Source: Chalara sp. BL73 | Taxonomy: Eukaryota > Ascomycota > Leotiomycetes > Helotiales | Reading direction: 5' to 3' | DNA length: 64,000 nt | Assembly (NCBI GenBank): GCA_918026815.1 | Contig: CAKJVC010000153.1 | Coordinates: forward strand, 1-64,000 | Shown here: positions 36,830 through 47,951 of the stretch, in pieces | How the letters are laid out: each line of letters begins with the position of its first letter | How positions within the stretch are numbered: position 1 is the stretch's first letter | Made by a program: the position numbers and the translations under genes | The notes under the pieces: model-generated | Told to the model about the DNA's origin: nothing | Databases searched by the model: none | Seen by the model: the letters and a program-made list of their open reading frames with translations, nothing else

Positions 36830-38430
36830 AAATTCTACGTTTTAAACGCTTTTGAATTATAGAAAACAGCTTATTCAAATAAAACGCGCTTCGATATTGT
36901 ATGCTGTACGCTTCGATTTTGCAAGTTCAGAATTAAAGCTAGTAATTTTAAAAAAAAAAGAATTTATATAACTTACTTAAAGCTTTATACTTGTTTTTTT
37001 GCAAGTTATTTTAAAGCATCGAATATAAATAGTTTAAAGTATATAATACTTTACTATTGTGTTGCAGTTGTTAATAATTTTAAAATTACTTTAAAGCAAA
37101 TTCAATCAATTGAGCGGCTTTAGTACTATAACAAAATTCTTTATTTTTAGGCTTACTGCGCAAAACAAGCTATTTTTAAAGAATTGTATAGTAACGAAAC
37201 TTAATCGTTTGTTTTGTTTTCGGCGTATATCGAAAAGTTTAAAGCTGTAAATTCAAATAATTACGCTGTTTTGAAAACTTAAGCAAATAATGTATTTCAA
37301 GCTGCGTTTTTTGTTTCAGTTTTTTGTCGATTAGTTACAAAACGCTTTCGCTAGTTTTATGCTATCGACGGTACTTATACTAAGTTTCGATATTGTATAA
37401 TATTATTGATTTGTTGTAAAATCGATGCAAACGACAAAGTAACGCTTTTAGTTTAAGTATTAGTACTTATTAAAAAATATTACTGGTAAAGCTGGTTTTC
37501 ACGTTATTTAAAGCTTGCTTTTTTTGTTACTTTGCTAGCGCAGTATACTTTTATTTCTGATCGTAAAAAAAAAATAGCAAAAACAGTCGAAAAAAAGTAT
37601 TTTCAAGCAATTTATTTTTATTGTTAGTATATTGCGGACAATTTACAGCAAAGATTTAGCAATAAAGTAAAGTTTTTGTTTTGAAAAGCGTGTAAAACTA
37701 AAACGCCGCAATTGTACAAAATTGAAATGGCGAAATTAAAAAAAGTTAGTATTGACGCTTTTGATTATTTTTGCAAAATCGACAACAAGCTGTGAACTAA
37801 AGCTTATTTACAATATTTTCGATTTGGCTATAATACTTTTAATATTGTTGAATTTTTGAATTTTAGCTAAAACGATTATCGGCGTATGCTTTTTTTTCAA
37901 ATGCTGGATAGTATATACTTTTTAGTAACTAAAATATAGTTCGAAAAGCGATCGACAATTAGTAAATTCGATTAACTCGCTAATATGCTTATAGCTAAAT
38001 TTGAAAGTCGTTTTTAAGCTTTTCGTCGATATCGAGTATATTTTACAAATAAGAATATTGTTTAAGTCGAAAATCTCGATACAGGTCGAAAATAAGTAGT
38101 TGTTTTAAATCAAAAATCGTGCGACTGCTAAAACTTTTAAAAGTATTAATCGCTTTGTTTTTACGCTATTGCAGCTGTAAAAGTGCTGCAAATCGACTTA
38201 ATTCAATATTTTAAAGATTTGTATACTACAAAAAAATACGAAAAGACTTACTGTTATACATTACTGCTAGTATCGATCGAAAACCTTTTTTTTGATAGTT
38301 CAATTAAGCTACTTGTTTTACGCAAAAAAGCAAGTCGGCCTTGAACTAAACGTATACGCAAAAACAACTAAAACAAAAAACAAACGCGTTGCAGTAATTG
38401 CTTTAATTAGAGTTATAATCGACGTAGTTG
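36830..38430 (+). pseudogene. MULE transposase with SWIM-type and CCHC-type zinc motifs
   Basis: One plus frame read through stops gives YAIDGTYTKFRY (first catalytic Asp of the MULE DDE domain) at about 37360, QYTFISDRKK (second Asp) and FYCXYIADNLQQRF (C-x2-H position of MULEs, His lost). Further on come FNIVEFLNF, KSCDCXNFXKY---CFYAIAA (SWIM zinc finger, C-x-C...C-x-H with His lost) and CSNCFN (remnant of a C-terminal CCHC knuckle), where X is a stop. This is the standard MULE order: DDE core, SWIM, basic tail, knuckle. About 20 stops are present, mostly at expected Trp, Gln and Arg codons. This element is less mutated than the Gypsy DNA around it. Confidence 0.85.
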
Positions 38431-38483
38431 TACAAGTCAGCTAGTTTCAAATAAACGTTGATAACGAGCTTTCGATTAGCTTT

Positions 38484-38570
38484 AAAAAGTCGACAACGAG
38501 AAAGTCGGCAACGAGAAAGTCGGCAACGAAAAAATCGACAACGAAGAATTCGACGACGAAAAAAAACAAT
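38484..38570 (+). repeat. Short degenerate tandem repeat GAAAGTCGGCAAC-type
   Basis: About 15-bp units (AGAAAGTCGGCAACG variants) repeated 5-6 times after the transposase, encoding an acidic/Asn-rich stretch in one frame. Confidence 0.7.
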
Positions 38571-38910
38571 TGGAGCTGAATAATGAAAAAAAAAATGAAA
38601 AAAAAGAAGTACAACGTTTTAATTAAGAATTAAGCATACAAGTAATAAAAAAAGCAGATATAATTGTTGAACTAGAAGAACTTTGTAATAGCGACAGCGA
38701 CGATAACTGTTAATAGCTATTTGTATGTAGTTATAATTGTACGAAGTTAATTAGTTGCAATAGAAATTGAAAAAAAACTCAAAAGTGTAAACGCTGTTAA
38801 TTGTTATAACAAAAAAAGCAAGCTACTGTAACAGCCAAAGCCGGTTAAAAACGGATCTTATAACAGCTTATAAGCTGACGGGCCGTAAGCGGCATGCTTC
38901 GCTTATAAGC

Positions 38911-39093
38911 AGCTACAGGCATACAGCTACAGCAGCCACAGGCATACAGCTACAGCAGCTATAAGCATACAACTACAGCAGCTATAAGCATACAACTACA
39001 GCAGTTATAGGCATACAGTTACAGCAGCTACAAGCTCAGCTACAGCAGCTACAAGTATACCGCTACAGCAGCTACAGGCTGACAGCTACAGCA
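38911..39093 (+). repeat. 23-bp minisatellite inside the MULE
   Basis: About eight units close to GCATACAGCTACAGCAGCTAT, period 22-23 bp. Later units are shortened or diverged. Confidence 0.85.
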
Positions 39094-39298
39094 CGGCTGA
39101 AAAAATATAAGGAACAGTTAAAGCTTCCTAGAAAAAAGCAAGCTTGAGTTTATTTGCTAAACGAACAAGCATACTTTTGATATTAATACATTACTATTTT
39201 TATTGCAGTTACGTGTTTTACTTGTTATATTGCAATTTTTTCTGTTGCTTTTTATTTGTTACAGCTACAAACAGAAAAAAAGAAAAAAGCAGTGTAAA

Positions 39299-39372
39299 CG
39301 AGCTTTGTAGTGTTAAAAGCCGAGCTTTGTAGTGTTAGAGGCCGAGCTTTGTAATGTTAGAAGCCGAGCTTT
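39299..39372 (+). repeat. 22-bp tandem repeat near the MULE right end
   Basis: Just over three units of CGAGCTTTGTAGTGTTAGAG plus two bases. Confidence 0.85.
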
Positions 39373-39546
39373 AAAAAGTTCTATTTACAGCGTATGTTGA
39401 AAGATATTTTATATACTATAATTTTTTTGGAGAATATCTCATATACTATAAAAGTAGTATGGCCAGATAGAGGTCAAAAAAAAAGATAGTATTTGAGAAA
39501 TATTGGCACTTTTTGATGGTATTTGAGATATTAACCGATTAATATA

Positions 39547-40680
39547 ATTACTAACTATTTTAAACAAACTTTAAAAATTTATTGTATAAAACTTTGTAGT
39601 AAAATTGCTACTTTTTAAAAAACTAGTTTTAAAAAAATAGTACAACTCGATACTAGTAATTGTAAAACGACTAACGAAATACTGCTATATAATTTTATAC
39701 TTAAAAAGCAGTATAGCAAAAAACTTTGTTTATACGTTTTTTAAAATTGTAATCGCGAATTATAAAACGTTTGTTAAAATTATATTAAATAAAAACAAAT
39801 TTTTTACGTTTAAGTTTTAAACAACGCTTATTGCGCGTATAAAAATAAAAAAAAAGCTACTAATAAGCTTTTATTTACAAATTAATAAAAAAAAAAAAAA
39901 ATTTAACTAAATACTAAAAATATACTTTAAATACTATATAAACTATAAATAAAACAATTAAATCCAATTTTTACTATTTACACAATTCGTATACAATAAT
40001 ACAATTAACGAAACAACAAAAGTATTACTATTTTATGCTAATTATAACTACGAACTAAAAGTATACTATAAACTAAACAAAAATAATACGCGTTTACAAT
40101 TTGCAATAGTTAAAGTCGAATAATTACAAACATTATATTTGCAGCTAGTTAAAAATATTAAGTTTTTTAACTAAAAATTTGCAAAATATTACAATTGTAA
40201 ATATAGTAAAACACTATACTTTAAAAAAGAAAATAAAGTTTATTTTGTTAAAAAAAACATTAAAACTAAAAAACCAAGTAATAAACTAAATTACAAAAAG
40301 TTAAAACTATTTAAAATTAAGCGAATTGCAAAACTAAATATATTCGAATTTTATTTTTTTAAAACTATAAACATTTACGTAGTTTTTTTCGTTTTGCTTT
40401 TAAAACTTATATATAAAAAAGTATTACTAGTTTTATATACGGAAATTAAACCGATTAATTTAAAAACTAAATACAAAGTAAAAACGATATTATACTACAA
40501 GTATATTAAAAAAAAGCTAAAGTATTTAATTAAATAGTTAAATTACTTCGATTCGGAATATATATAAAAACTTAAAAAAAACTTTAACTGCTTTGAAATA
40601 CTTAAAAATTTTATTAGCAAAACTTTGATTTTTTATTATAATCGACTAAAACACGTTTTTTAAAAAAAAAATCGTATTTC
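39547..40680 (+). pseudogene. Integrase end and chromodomain of element 2
   Basis: Continues pol right of the MULE. The plus frame at about 40480-40640 reads KTILYYKYIKKKLKYLIK, a stop at the expected Trp, then LNYFDSEYI and NFNCFEILKNF. This is a chromodomain (VExIL-----R---YLVKW-GY--SE-TWEPEENL), which places the element among chromoviruses. Confidence 0.78.
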
Positions 40681-40749
40681 AAAAACAGCGCGCTTTAAAA
40701 AAGAACTTCGGTAAAATCGTTTTTTTGACTACCGATTTTCTGCGTTAAC

Positions 40750-41120
40750 TTTTTTTCTTTTTTTAAAGTATCGAGCTTATTTAAAAATGCTAAGTTACGT
40801 TGTAATATTTTTTTTTCGCAAATACAAAAAAACTTTTTTAAATACAGATCCGTTTAATCCGAGCAGAAATTTTCGCAGCAGTTTCGGCGAGAATTTCGGC
40901 TTTTTTTTTGCTTTATCTTCGTTTTTTTCTAACTTTTTTTTTGTTTTATTTAAAAACTTTTAGTTTTTCGAAGCAAAACTTTTAATATTACACTTAAAAA
41001 AACTACAACGCACGTACTTAGCACAACGAATTAACTTTTTTGTTTTAATACACTTTATAAAATGTCGATTTCGAGTATGTTTTTTTTTGCAAACAGTACA
41101 CGGAATTATTTTTTCGCCGG
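40750..41120 (-). pseudogene. Cys-rich ORF antisense to pol beside the 3' LTR (element 2 copy)
   Basis: Minus frame: KIIPCTVCKKKHTRNRHFIK (CTVC at 41103-41088), then RCAKYVRCSFFKCN, then about 50 codons on EILAETAAKISARIKRICI. Conserved Cys spacing followed by a charged helical region is shared with 56763-57230 in element 3. The Cys pattern suggests a zinc-binding cluster; the function is unknown. Confidence 0.65.
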
Positions 41121-41255
41121 TTAGATTTAAAGCAATCGGCTAAACGCTTAGTTGTTATAATAATAAAAAAAGCAGTTATACAGTTACTAGAAATGTTTTT
41201 TTTAGTATATTTAAGCATATAAACAAGTTAGTTTAAAAAAAAAAAATATTACAAT

Positions 41256-41595
41256 TGTTGTAACAAAACTACAGTTTTTAAAGCTTAAAGCTCGGTAAGT
41301 TTAGTTTATACAAAAAACTTCTAAACAAAAATCATATAATAAATTATAAATTATACTATAATTTACGATTTATAAATTATGCGCTAAGCAATAATTCAAC
41401 TACACGAAAGTTCTATATAAGTAAACAAAACTTTTTTTAAATAAAAGTTTCGTGTTTAACTTAAATAGTATTTTTATAGCATACTTGTTATTAGGATTTA
41501 ATTTTTATATGTGATATACTTACTTTTTTTTAGACTAACAACTTTCGGACTAAGATTTTCTATTTATATTAGTGTAAGCTGATAAGACCGTAACA
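41256..41595 (+). repeat. 3' LTR of element 2
   Basis: 340 bp. Inner part saturated; the outer 90 bp or so keeps TTTCGGACTAAGATTTTC and GCTGATAAGACCGTAACA. Confidence 0.9.
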
Positions 41596-42005
41596 ATTAC
41601 ATTTCGTTGTTTATTTTTTAAAAACAATATTATCGGCAAAACAAAATTATAACATTTATAAAAAAAAATTACTCGCAATAGTAAAAATATTTAAGTATTA
41701 GCGTATTTATTTGCAAAAAGCAAAATACACAGTTATTATTTATACCGACTATATAAATTTTCGAACTTTTATTACTATTAAAATTTTAAACAACCGAAAA
41801 CTAGCTAAATAAACCGAAAAACTAGCAAAATTCGACTTAGTTATAAAACACGTTAATAAAATAAAAAACGCTAAAATTAACGCGTTTAGCAAAAAACTAA
41901 AATACGAAAACTTTAAAATGTACTAAAAAACAGCTTTATTTAAAAAACTCGAAAATAAAAACTTCATTTTAAACATTAAAAAAATCGCAGTTATTATAAA
42001 ACACG
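41596..42005 (+). pseudogene. RNase H of element 1b, resumed after element 2
   Basis: Plus frame HFVVYFLKTILSAKQNYNIY, then KKLLAIVKIFK and IIYTDYINFRTF, then KLAKFDLVIKHVNK and AKINAFSKKL. This matches the Gypsy RNase H (AYFSR--S-AE-NY-IYDKELLAIV, YTDHKNL, DF-I-H--G--N--ADALSR). It ends at the ACACG duplication of element Y. Confidence 0.85.
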
Positions 42006-42098
42006 TGTCAGGCGCCAGGATGTCACGTGCTAAGGGGCACCGAGGGGGGCTTGGTAAAGGCACTGAGGCTTGGCATGTATGGGCACATAAAGAGTCGC
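42006..42098 (+). repeat. 5' LTR of element Y, first 93 bp
   Basis: GC-normal and almost unmutated; aligns with 14349-14445 and 52477-52573. Confidence 0.85.
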
Positions 42099-42288
42099 TG
42101 TCACGATCACGATCCTATGGCCTGTAAGGGCACTGAATAGGTGCTTCAATTACGAGAATACTAAACTAAGGAGGAAAGGTGTAGCTGTTGCTGTGGCATC
42201 CCTGATAAAGACCATGACCACGTGACCACCATAGGCGAGCTGGTAAGCGAACCAATGGGCGTATGGTGCGATATTAAGGACCGTGACA
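42099..42288 (-). repeat. 3' LTR of element 4
   Basis: 190 bp, with 10-bp imperfect inverted ends, essentially unmutated. The neighbouring internal sequence to about 42480 is also spared. Confidence 0.9.
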
Positions 42289-42299
42289 ATACCCCCTTC

Positions 42300-45200
42300 T
42301 CCAAATAAGCTCGTCCTCGAGCTTGAAAACTATCTGCAATACCTGATATTTATTCTTTACGGCTATTTACGGCTATACTTTTCTTAATTTTGCTTTTCTC
42401 TACCCGTAACTTATCTGCAAGCTAGCTTAGCTTATTGTTATTCTTTTTCGGCTCTGGATATTTATTACGTTCAGCGCATTTAAGCCAATACGCGAGATTT
42501 TTTAGTAGACCAAGCTTGTTAGAATTGCTGTTATAAAAGCTTTTAAAAGCTAACGGGCTATTTGCTAAAGCCGCTACAGAATACTATTTAAAGTCGTTAT
42601 TTTTTTATTTTTTTTAACTCGGTATTTCAGCGTTTTATTAACACGTCGAACTGCTAATACTTTTTAAACTTTATATTTTTCAGCGTTATTTATTATAACG
42701 AATAGTAAATTAGAGTTGTTTTAGCTAAATAGCAAATTGCTTGCGGCTTTTCGAAGCTTTTTAGTATAAAATACAAAGTGTACGCGTATAGAATTTAGTA
42801 GTTTTAGCTTGTACGAATAGTTTATTTGCTTTGTAATTTCGAACAAGCTTCTTATTTGATTTGCTAGTTTGCGGCTTGGCTTATGATTTTTTTAGCTTTT
42901 TGTCGATACTTACACAAAATCTTTTACTTCGAAATTAAGCTTTTGTCGGTGCTTGTTAGCTTGTTTAGCGTATTGTTTTTGCGAGCGGGCTATATTTGCA
43001 CGAGCTGGTTCTCAAAAATCGTAAATACAAGTTACTAGTGCTTTTGCTTTTTTTTTAGTGTAAGCTTTTTTTCTGGCTTTGTTTTTACAAGTGTTTTTCA
43101 GTCGAATAACGTACGCGTTTCGCAGCTACGTTTTGTAAAAAAAAAAAATTAACCGGTCGTTTTATGCTACAAAAAAGCCTGCTGAAAGTCGATAATAGCT
43201 ATTTACTGATTTTAATTATTTTAATAGTAATTAATATAAAGCCGTAAACTTTAATCGAAGTACTAATTTACGATTTTTATTTAGCTATTTGTTTACGAGT
43301 AATTTACGGTTAAAAGCTGTATTTTGATTTGTAGCTTAGTACAAAACTTATTCCAGAAATTCGATATAAATTGCGAATTTCGATTCGACATAATCGAATT
43401 AAAAATACCGGTATAGCGCATAATATATAATAAAAACAACGGAACTAGTTTTTTAGCTATAATTGTATTTCGAACAGAAATAGTAATTAGTTTTTTGTTT
43501 AAACGGTTTACGAATATAACTACTATATTAAATTCGTTTTTGCTTTTAAAGCACTTTTTGAAATTAACTGTAATATATTGCTATAGCTTATTAAGTACTA
43601 GTAACTAGTGTAGCAAACTAAGTTTTTTATTTCGAAAAACATACGAACGTCGACAAATATAACAATTATTGCGATAGCGAGCAATATCGCTTGTTTAACT
43701 TGGCTAGTAGTACTAGCTGCGAATAAACTTGCTTAGTTTAGTTTTTTTTAAATGCTTCGTTAAAAGTTAATCGTAAGCTTTTCGAATTACAGCTATTCGC
43801 AAAAATATACTTGCAATTAGCATTACGTTAAGCACGTACAGCTTTTTATAGTGTAACAATAAGTTTTTTTAAAGCTTTTATGTATTTTTTGATTTTGTTT
43901 TAGCTTTAATACGCAAATCTTTTAAGTTAATAGCAGTTTTATTAGCAAACAATAACTTGTTAGTAAACTGTAAACTATTGTACTTTTTTAAAAACACTTT
44001 ATTATTTTCAATCGGTGCTAATTAAAAATCGTGTACTATTTCTAAATTTAGTTTAGCTTTCGGTATTATAACTTGCGTATAGTATTTAGTAATTACTTGT
44101 TTTTAAGTTTTTATATTTTTCGATCGACAACTAAAAGCGTTAATTTGCTGATTCGCTTTTTTTTCGTAGTACATAAGCTTGAAATTATATTGTAATAATA
44201 GTTTTGTTTATTTAGTTTAGTATGCCGATAGCTTTTTTGTCGTTATAAAACACTTTAAAACTCGGTAATTTAAATAAATTAAAAACGAGTTTTTTATTTG
44301 TATTTTTTGTAATTTAAGTTGCTACTAATTTAATGTTTATATAATTGCTAACATTTTTTTGTTGTAAATGTCGTAATTTAGTTTAGCGGCTTACATTGTT
44401 TTCGTAAAAAACGCTATAAAGTGCTATATTTTTGACTTAAAGTTTTGCTGTAAAAAAACGCTAACTAATATTTTATTCGACGTATTAGTTTTTAGTATAG
44501 TTTACAGTTTAAACTTGTAATAGCGTAATATTGGAAAATTGACTAAAATATGTTTTAAAGCTTTAAACGCTTTTTTGCATTTAATAGTTTACAAATACGA
44601 AGTATTTTTAATTGTTAAGCGATATAACGGCTTTGCTATACATTCGTAATTTTTAATAAACTGCCGATAAAAATTACAAAACTTTAAAAACGATTGCACG
44701 TTTTTTACAGTAGTAAAAAATTGCTAATTTTTAATTATTTTGATTTTTTGAAAGTTTATTGTAATACTTTTAGTTGAAATAATAAATTTTAAATACTTAG
44801 TACTGTTAACGTTGAATTTTGATTTTTTAATATCGATTTGTAAACCGGTTTTGCGCAGTTGTTTTAGCATTTGTTTTACGTACTGTTTGTACTTGTAAAA
44901 ATTTAAAAAATAAATTAGAATATTATTTAAATATACTGTACAAAATACGTCGAAATAGTCGAACAAAACGTTATTTATATAATACTAATACGTAGTAAGC
45001 TTATTAGTTAATTTTTCGAACAAAACTTTGCATTTATAAGTTTTGTATTGCGTACAAAACATTGTTAGTTTTTTTAAATTAAAGTTTATACGAATTCTGT
45101 AAAACGCTTGTTTAATATTTAGTTTAGTAAAGATTTTAGCTTTTAAAATTCGAGCTAGTATTTTTTCGATTAAAAGTAATAAATAGCAGTTTTTTCTAGT

Positions 45201-47800
45201 AAAACTGTTCAGTTTGCGAAAGTCGATATAAAACCGTAAACTTTCGTTAAACTTTTGTATAAATAATATAAAAGCAGCAAAAAGTGCTTAGTTAGCAGCA
45301 ATAAATTTTTTGTTTAAGTTTTCGATTAAAAATTGCTTGATTTTTTTTAGCTTTTGCGTAGACTGTTAACGTAGCGAGCTGTAGCTTAAACTTTTTTTGC
45401 TATTTAAATTTTTAAGTTTAATTTTGTAATTATACGGCCGATAAAGCGGCAGTTTATTAAAAGTTATTTTCGAAAAAACGTTAATGTAATACCGAAATTC
45501 TTTTAGCAAAATACGTTGTAATTATTGTATTTTTGTTTTTTTAGTTTGTTATTCGTTAAATTCGAGTTTAGCAATTTTGCGTTTTTTTAAAATTTCGTCG
45601 ATTTTATATAAACTAGTAGCAAAAAGCACGTTTTTTTTTTGCTGTAAACTAGTATAAAATTCAATAGCAAAAACGTTGCAAATATCGATAGTTAGTTTTT
45701 GTTTCGAAAATTGTATAAACTAATATTTACAAGTCGTTTTAAAACGTTAGTTTTTTAATTCGTTTTTTATTACTTTGTATTGCTTTTGTTAATTTTTTTG
45801 CTATAAGCTAGTACTCGACCGCTGTAATAGCTTTTTTGATTTTTAAAAGTTTTCGTATACTTAATTCTGTTAAGTAGTATTTAACTAGTATACCGAATTA
45901 AACTTTATAATTAAATTTTTTTGTTTAACTGTAATAATTCGATTTTAAGCTTAATTTGCAAATCGATTTTTTGGCTATATTAGTTAATAGTTTTCGCAAT
46001 TAATAAAAATTCTGCTGTTAGCTGTTTATTTTCTGTTTAATATTATACTTTTGTTTTTTAGCTTAATAACAAGTATCGGCACTTTTTTTTGAAAATGTTG
46101 ATTTATTGTTAAATTAATAACAAAAATATAAAAAAAAATAATACTGTTTTTGTTATTATACTTACGTATAGTACTAAGTGTTAAAAAAGCATATAAACTA
46201 GTATTTAAATGTTTACAAACTAAATTAGCAAAATTCGTGTTAATAAATAATAAGCTGTTTGTTTTTGTATTAATAAGTGTTATAGTTTAAATGCTAATTT
46301 TATTTTAATTAATTACGCAAAAAAAAGTAAAGTTTTGTTTTTTAAACAATTAACTTAAATTAACGCTATTAATATTAACGTTGCTTATTTCTAAAAAAAA
46401 GTTTTGTTTTAAAAATCGGTTTTTTTCGATTTTTTAGCTTGTTGCTTTTATATTTTTTTAACTGTTGTAACTGCTGATTTTAAAAGTTAAAAGCAATTTT
46501 TCAAAATATAACTAAACGTTTTGCAATAAAAACACACTTTATTTATATATTTTTATCGGCGAGCCGCGTTAGCGAACGAAAATATTAGTCGAAAAAGTTC
46601 AATTTTCGAAGTAACAGTTGTTTTTACAGTTTTAAATAGCTAGCTAAACAATCGAGTGCTTGCTGTTACTGCTGCTAAAGCTATAAACAGTGCAGCTTTT
46701 GCTTTTTAAAAACGATTAGTACGTTTTTTGATTTTTTTAAAATTTTAATCGAGCAGTAAACATTAATTAGCAAAAGCTTTGCAAGTATCGAAGCTATTAA
46801 GTATAAAAAAAATTGCGGTTTAAAGTTTTATTGTAAGTTTGTTGTACAAATTAAACTTTTAGTCGTTTTTAGAAATTTAAGCAATATTAGTAAAATGCAA
46901 AAACTAAGTATAAAATTCGGAAAAAAACTGTAAACTTTTTATTGTAAACTATTAATAGTCGTTGCAAACGTTTTAAACTTTATAAAAGTCGGTATAAATA
47001 TTTAACAAATGCTGAATTATTTTTTAAGCTAAAACAAACTTGTTTACAGTTTTTAATTTGTATCGAATTCGTAAATGCTTTTAAGCATTTTTATTAGTAC
47101 AACTATACAAATAACTTATTTTAGCTCGTTTTGTAGCAAAATAGTCGGCATTAACTTTAAATTTGTTTTTAATTTAAATTTTCCAGTTTTCGAAACTAGT
47201 ACTATTTATTAAAAAGTTAAAATTAAGAATTTTTTTTAATAAAACAAACTTAGCAGCAACTTTAGTTGCAATTAGCAAAGTTTTAAAGCGTTTTAAGTGT
47301 ACAATAACCGCTTTATTGTTAGTTATAGTAACAGTTAAAGTTGTTGCTTGTTTTTTTAATTTTATAATTCTTGTTTCTTAATTCTTTATTGTATGCTTAG
47401 CTTGCTTTGCGGTTGCGAGCAAGCTTTTTACACTTAAATCTGTTATATTTTTGAAAGTTTTGCAATTCAAAAATCGAGTTAATTCTAGAGCTGTATTTAG
47501 CTGGCCGAACGCTATAAAATTTTTTTTTAATAAAGTATTGTCAAGTAAGTTATCGTTAAGTAAATCATCGTTAAGTAAGTTATTGTTAAGCCGAAACGCT
47601 AAAGTTTCGTTATTTAAGAAACGTGCTATTTTTGCTAAAATGCAAATAAGCGGTATTAGTGATCAATTATCAATTATCAGTAAATTAGTAACTGTAAAGA
47701 TTTCCCGGGTTGTGCTAAGGCAGTACGCAAAGCGTAAGTTTTGCACGCTCGAGAAAAAGGTAGTTTTGGTTTTTCCGCAGGAATAAAAGTTAATTGAGTT
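42300..47800 (-). pseudogene. gag-pol remnant of element 4
   Basis: On minus: a CCHC zinc knuckle at 46534-46493 (C-FY-C-KTFSYILKN-C, with Tyr at the His position); RT at 44966-44724 with VFCTVYLNNILIYF (ancestral YLDDILIYS), QLRKTGLQIDIKKSKFNV and TKYLKFIIS. The C-terminal end of pol lies near 42480-42300 (EPKKNNNK, then a charged end). The first RT line stays open for 80 codons. Confidence 0.83.
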
Positions 47801-47808
47801 TAGTATAA

Positions 47809-47951
47809 TGTCACGATCACGATTCTATGGCCTGTAAAAGCGCTGAATAAGTGCTTCAATTACGAGAATACTAAACTAAGGAGGAAAGGTGTATCTGTTG
47901 CTGTGGCATCTTTGATAAAGACCATGACCACGTGACCACCATAGGCGAGCT
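47809..47951 (-). repeat. 5' LTR of element 4, truncated
   Basis: 143 of 190 bp, nearly identical to 42099-42242. Adjoining internal sequence 47660-47808 is spared from mutation. Confidence 0.9.

Larger units (their letters stand above)
36476..39537 (+). mobile_element. Mutator-like DNA transposon (MULE) nested in element 2
   Basis: 3062 bp, flanked by a perfect 9-bp duplication ATTAATATA (36467-36475 and 39538-39546), the size typical of Mutator elements. Terminal inverted repeats of roughly 90 bp begin CGGTTAATAT and include ATACCATCAAAAAGTGCCAA. It carries a transposase remnant and two tandem arrays. Confidence 0.92.
32203..41595 (+). mobile_element. Ty3/Gypsy chromovirus element 2, inactivated, with a nested MULE
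   Basis: LTRs 32203-32551 and 41256-41595 start TGTTG and end CCGTAACA in the right copy. Flanks are ACTAC (32198-32202) and ATTAC (41596-41600), one C-to-T apart. A TATA-like TTCTATATAAG lies in the LTR, in the direction of the coding frames. Without the MULE and its duplication the element is about 6.3 kb. Confidence 0.9.
42099..47951 (-). mobile_element. Ty3/Gypsy element 4, inactivated, right end truncated
   Basis: The complete left (3') LTR 42099-42288 begins TGTCACGATCACG and ends GACCGTGACA. The right (5') LTR starts at 47809 and stops after CATAGGCGAGCT at about 47951, missing its last 47 bp. Just inside the left LTR, on minus, is GGAGAAGGGGGTAT, a typical polypurine tract. Confidence 0.9.

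Noticed and set aside
38911..39093. CRISPR-like array
   Set aside because: Units are contiguous tandem repeats without unique spacers, in a eukaryotic transposon.
47451..47786. Plus-strand 111-aa ORF in element 4
   Set aside because: Opposite to the gag direction, inside the spared edge of the element, and without recognisable content.
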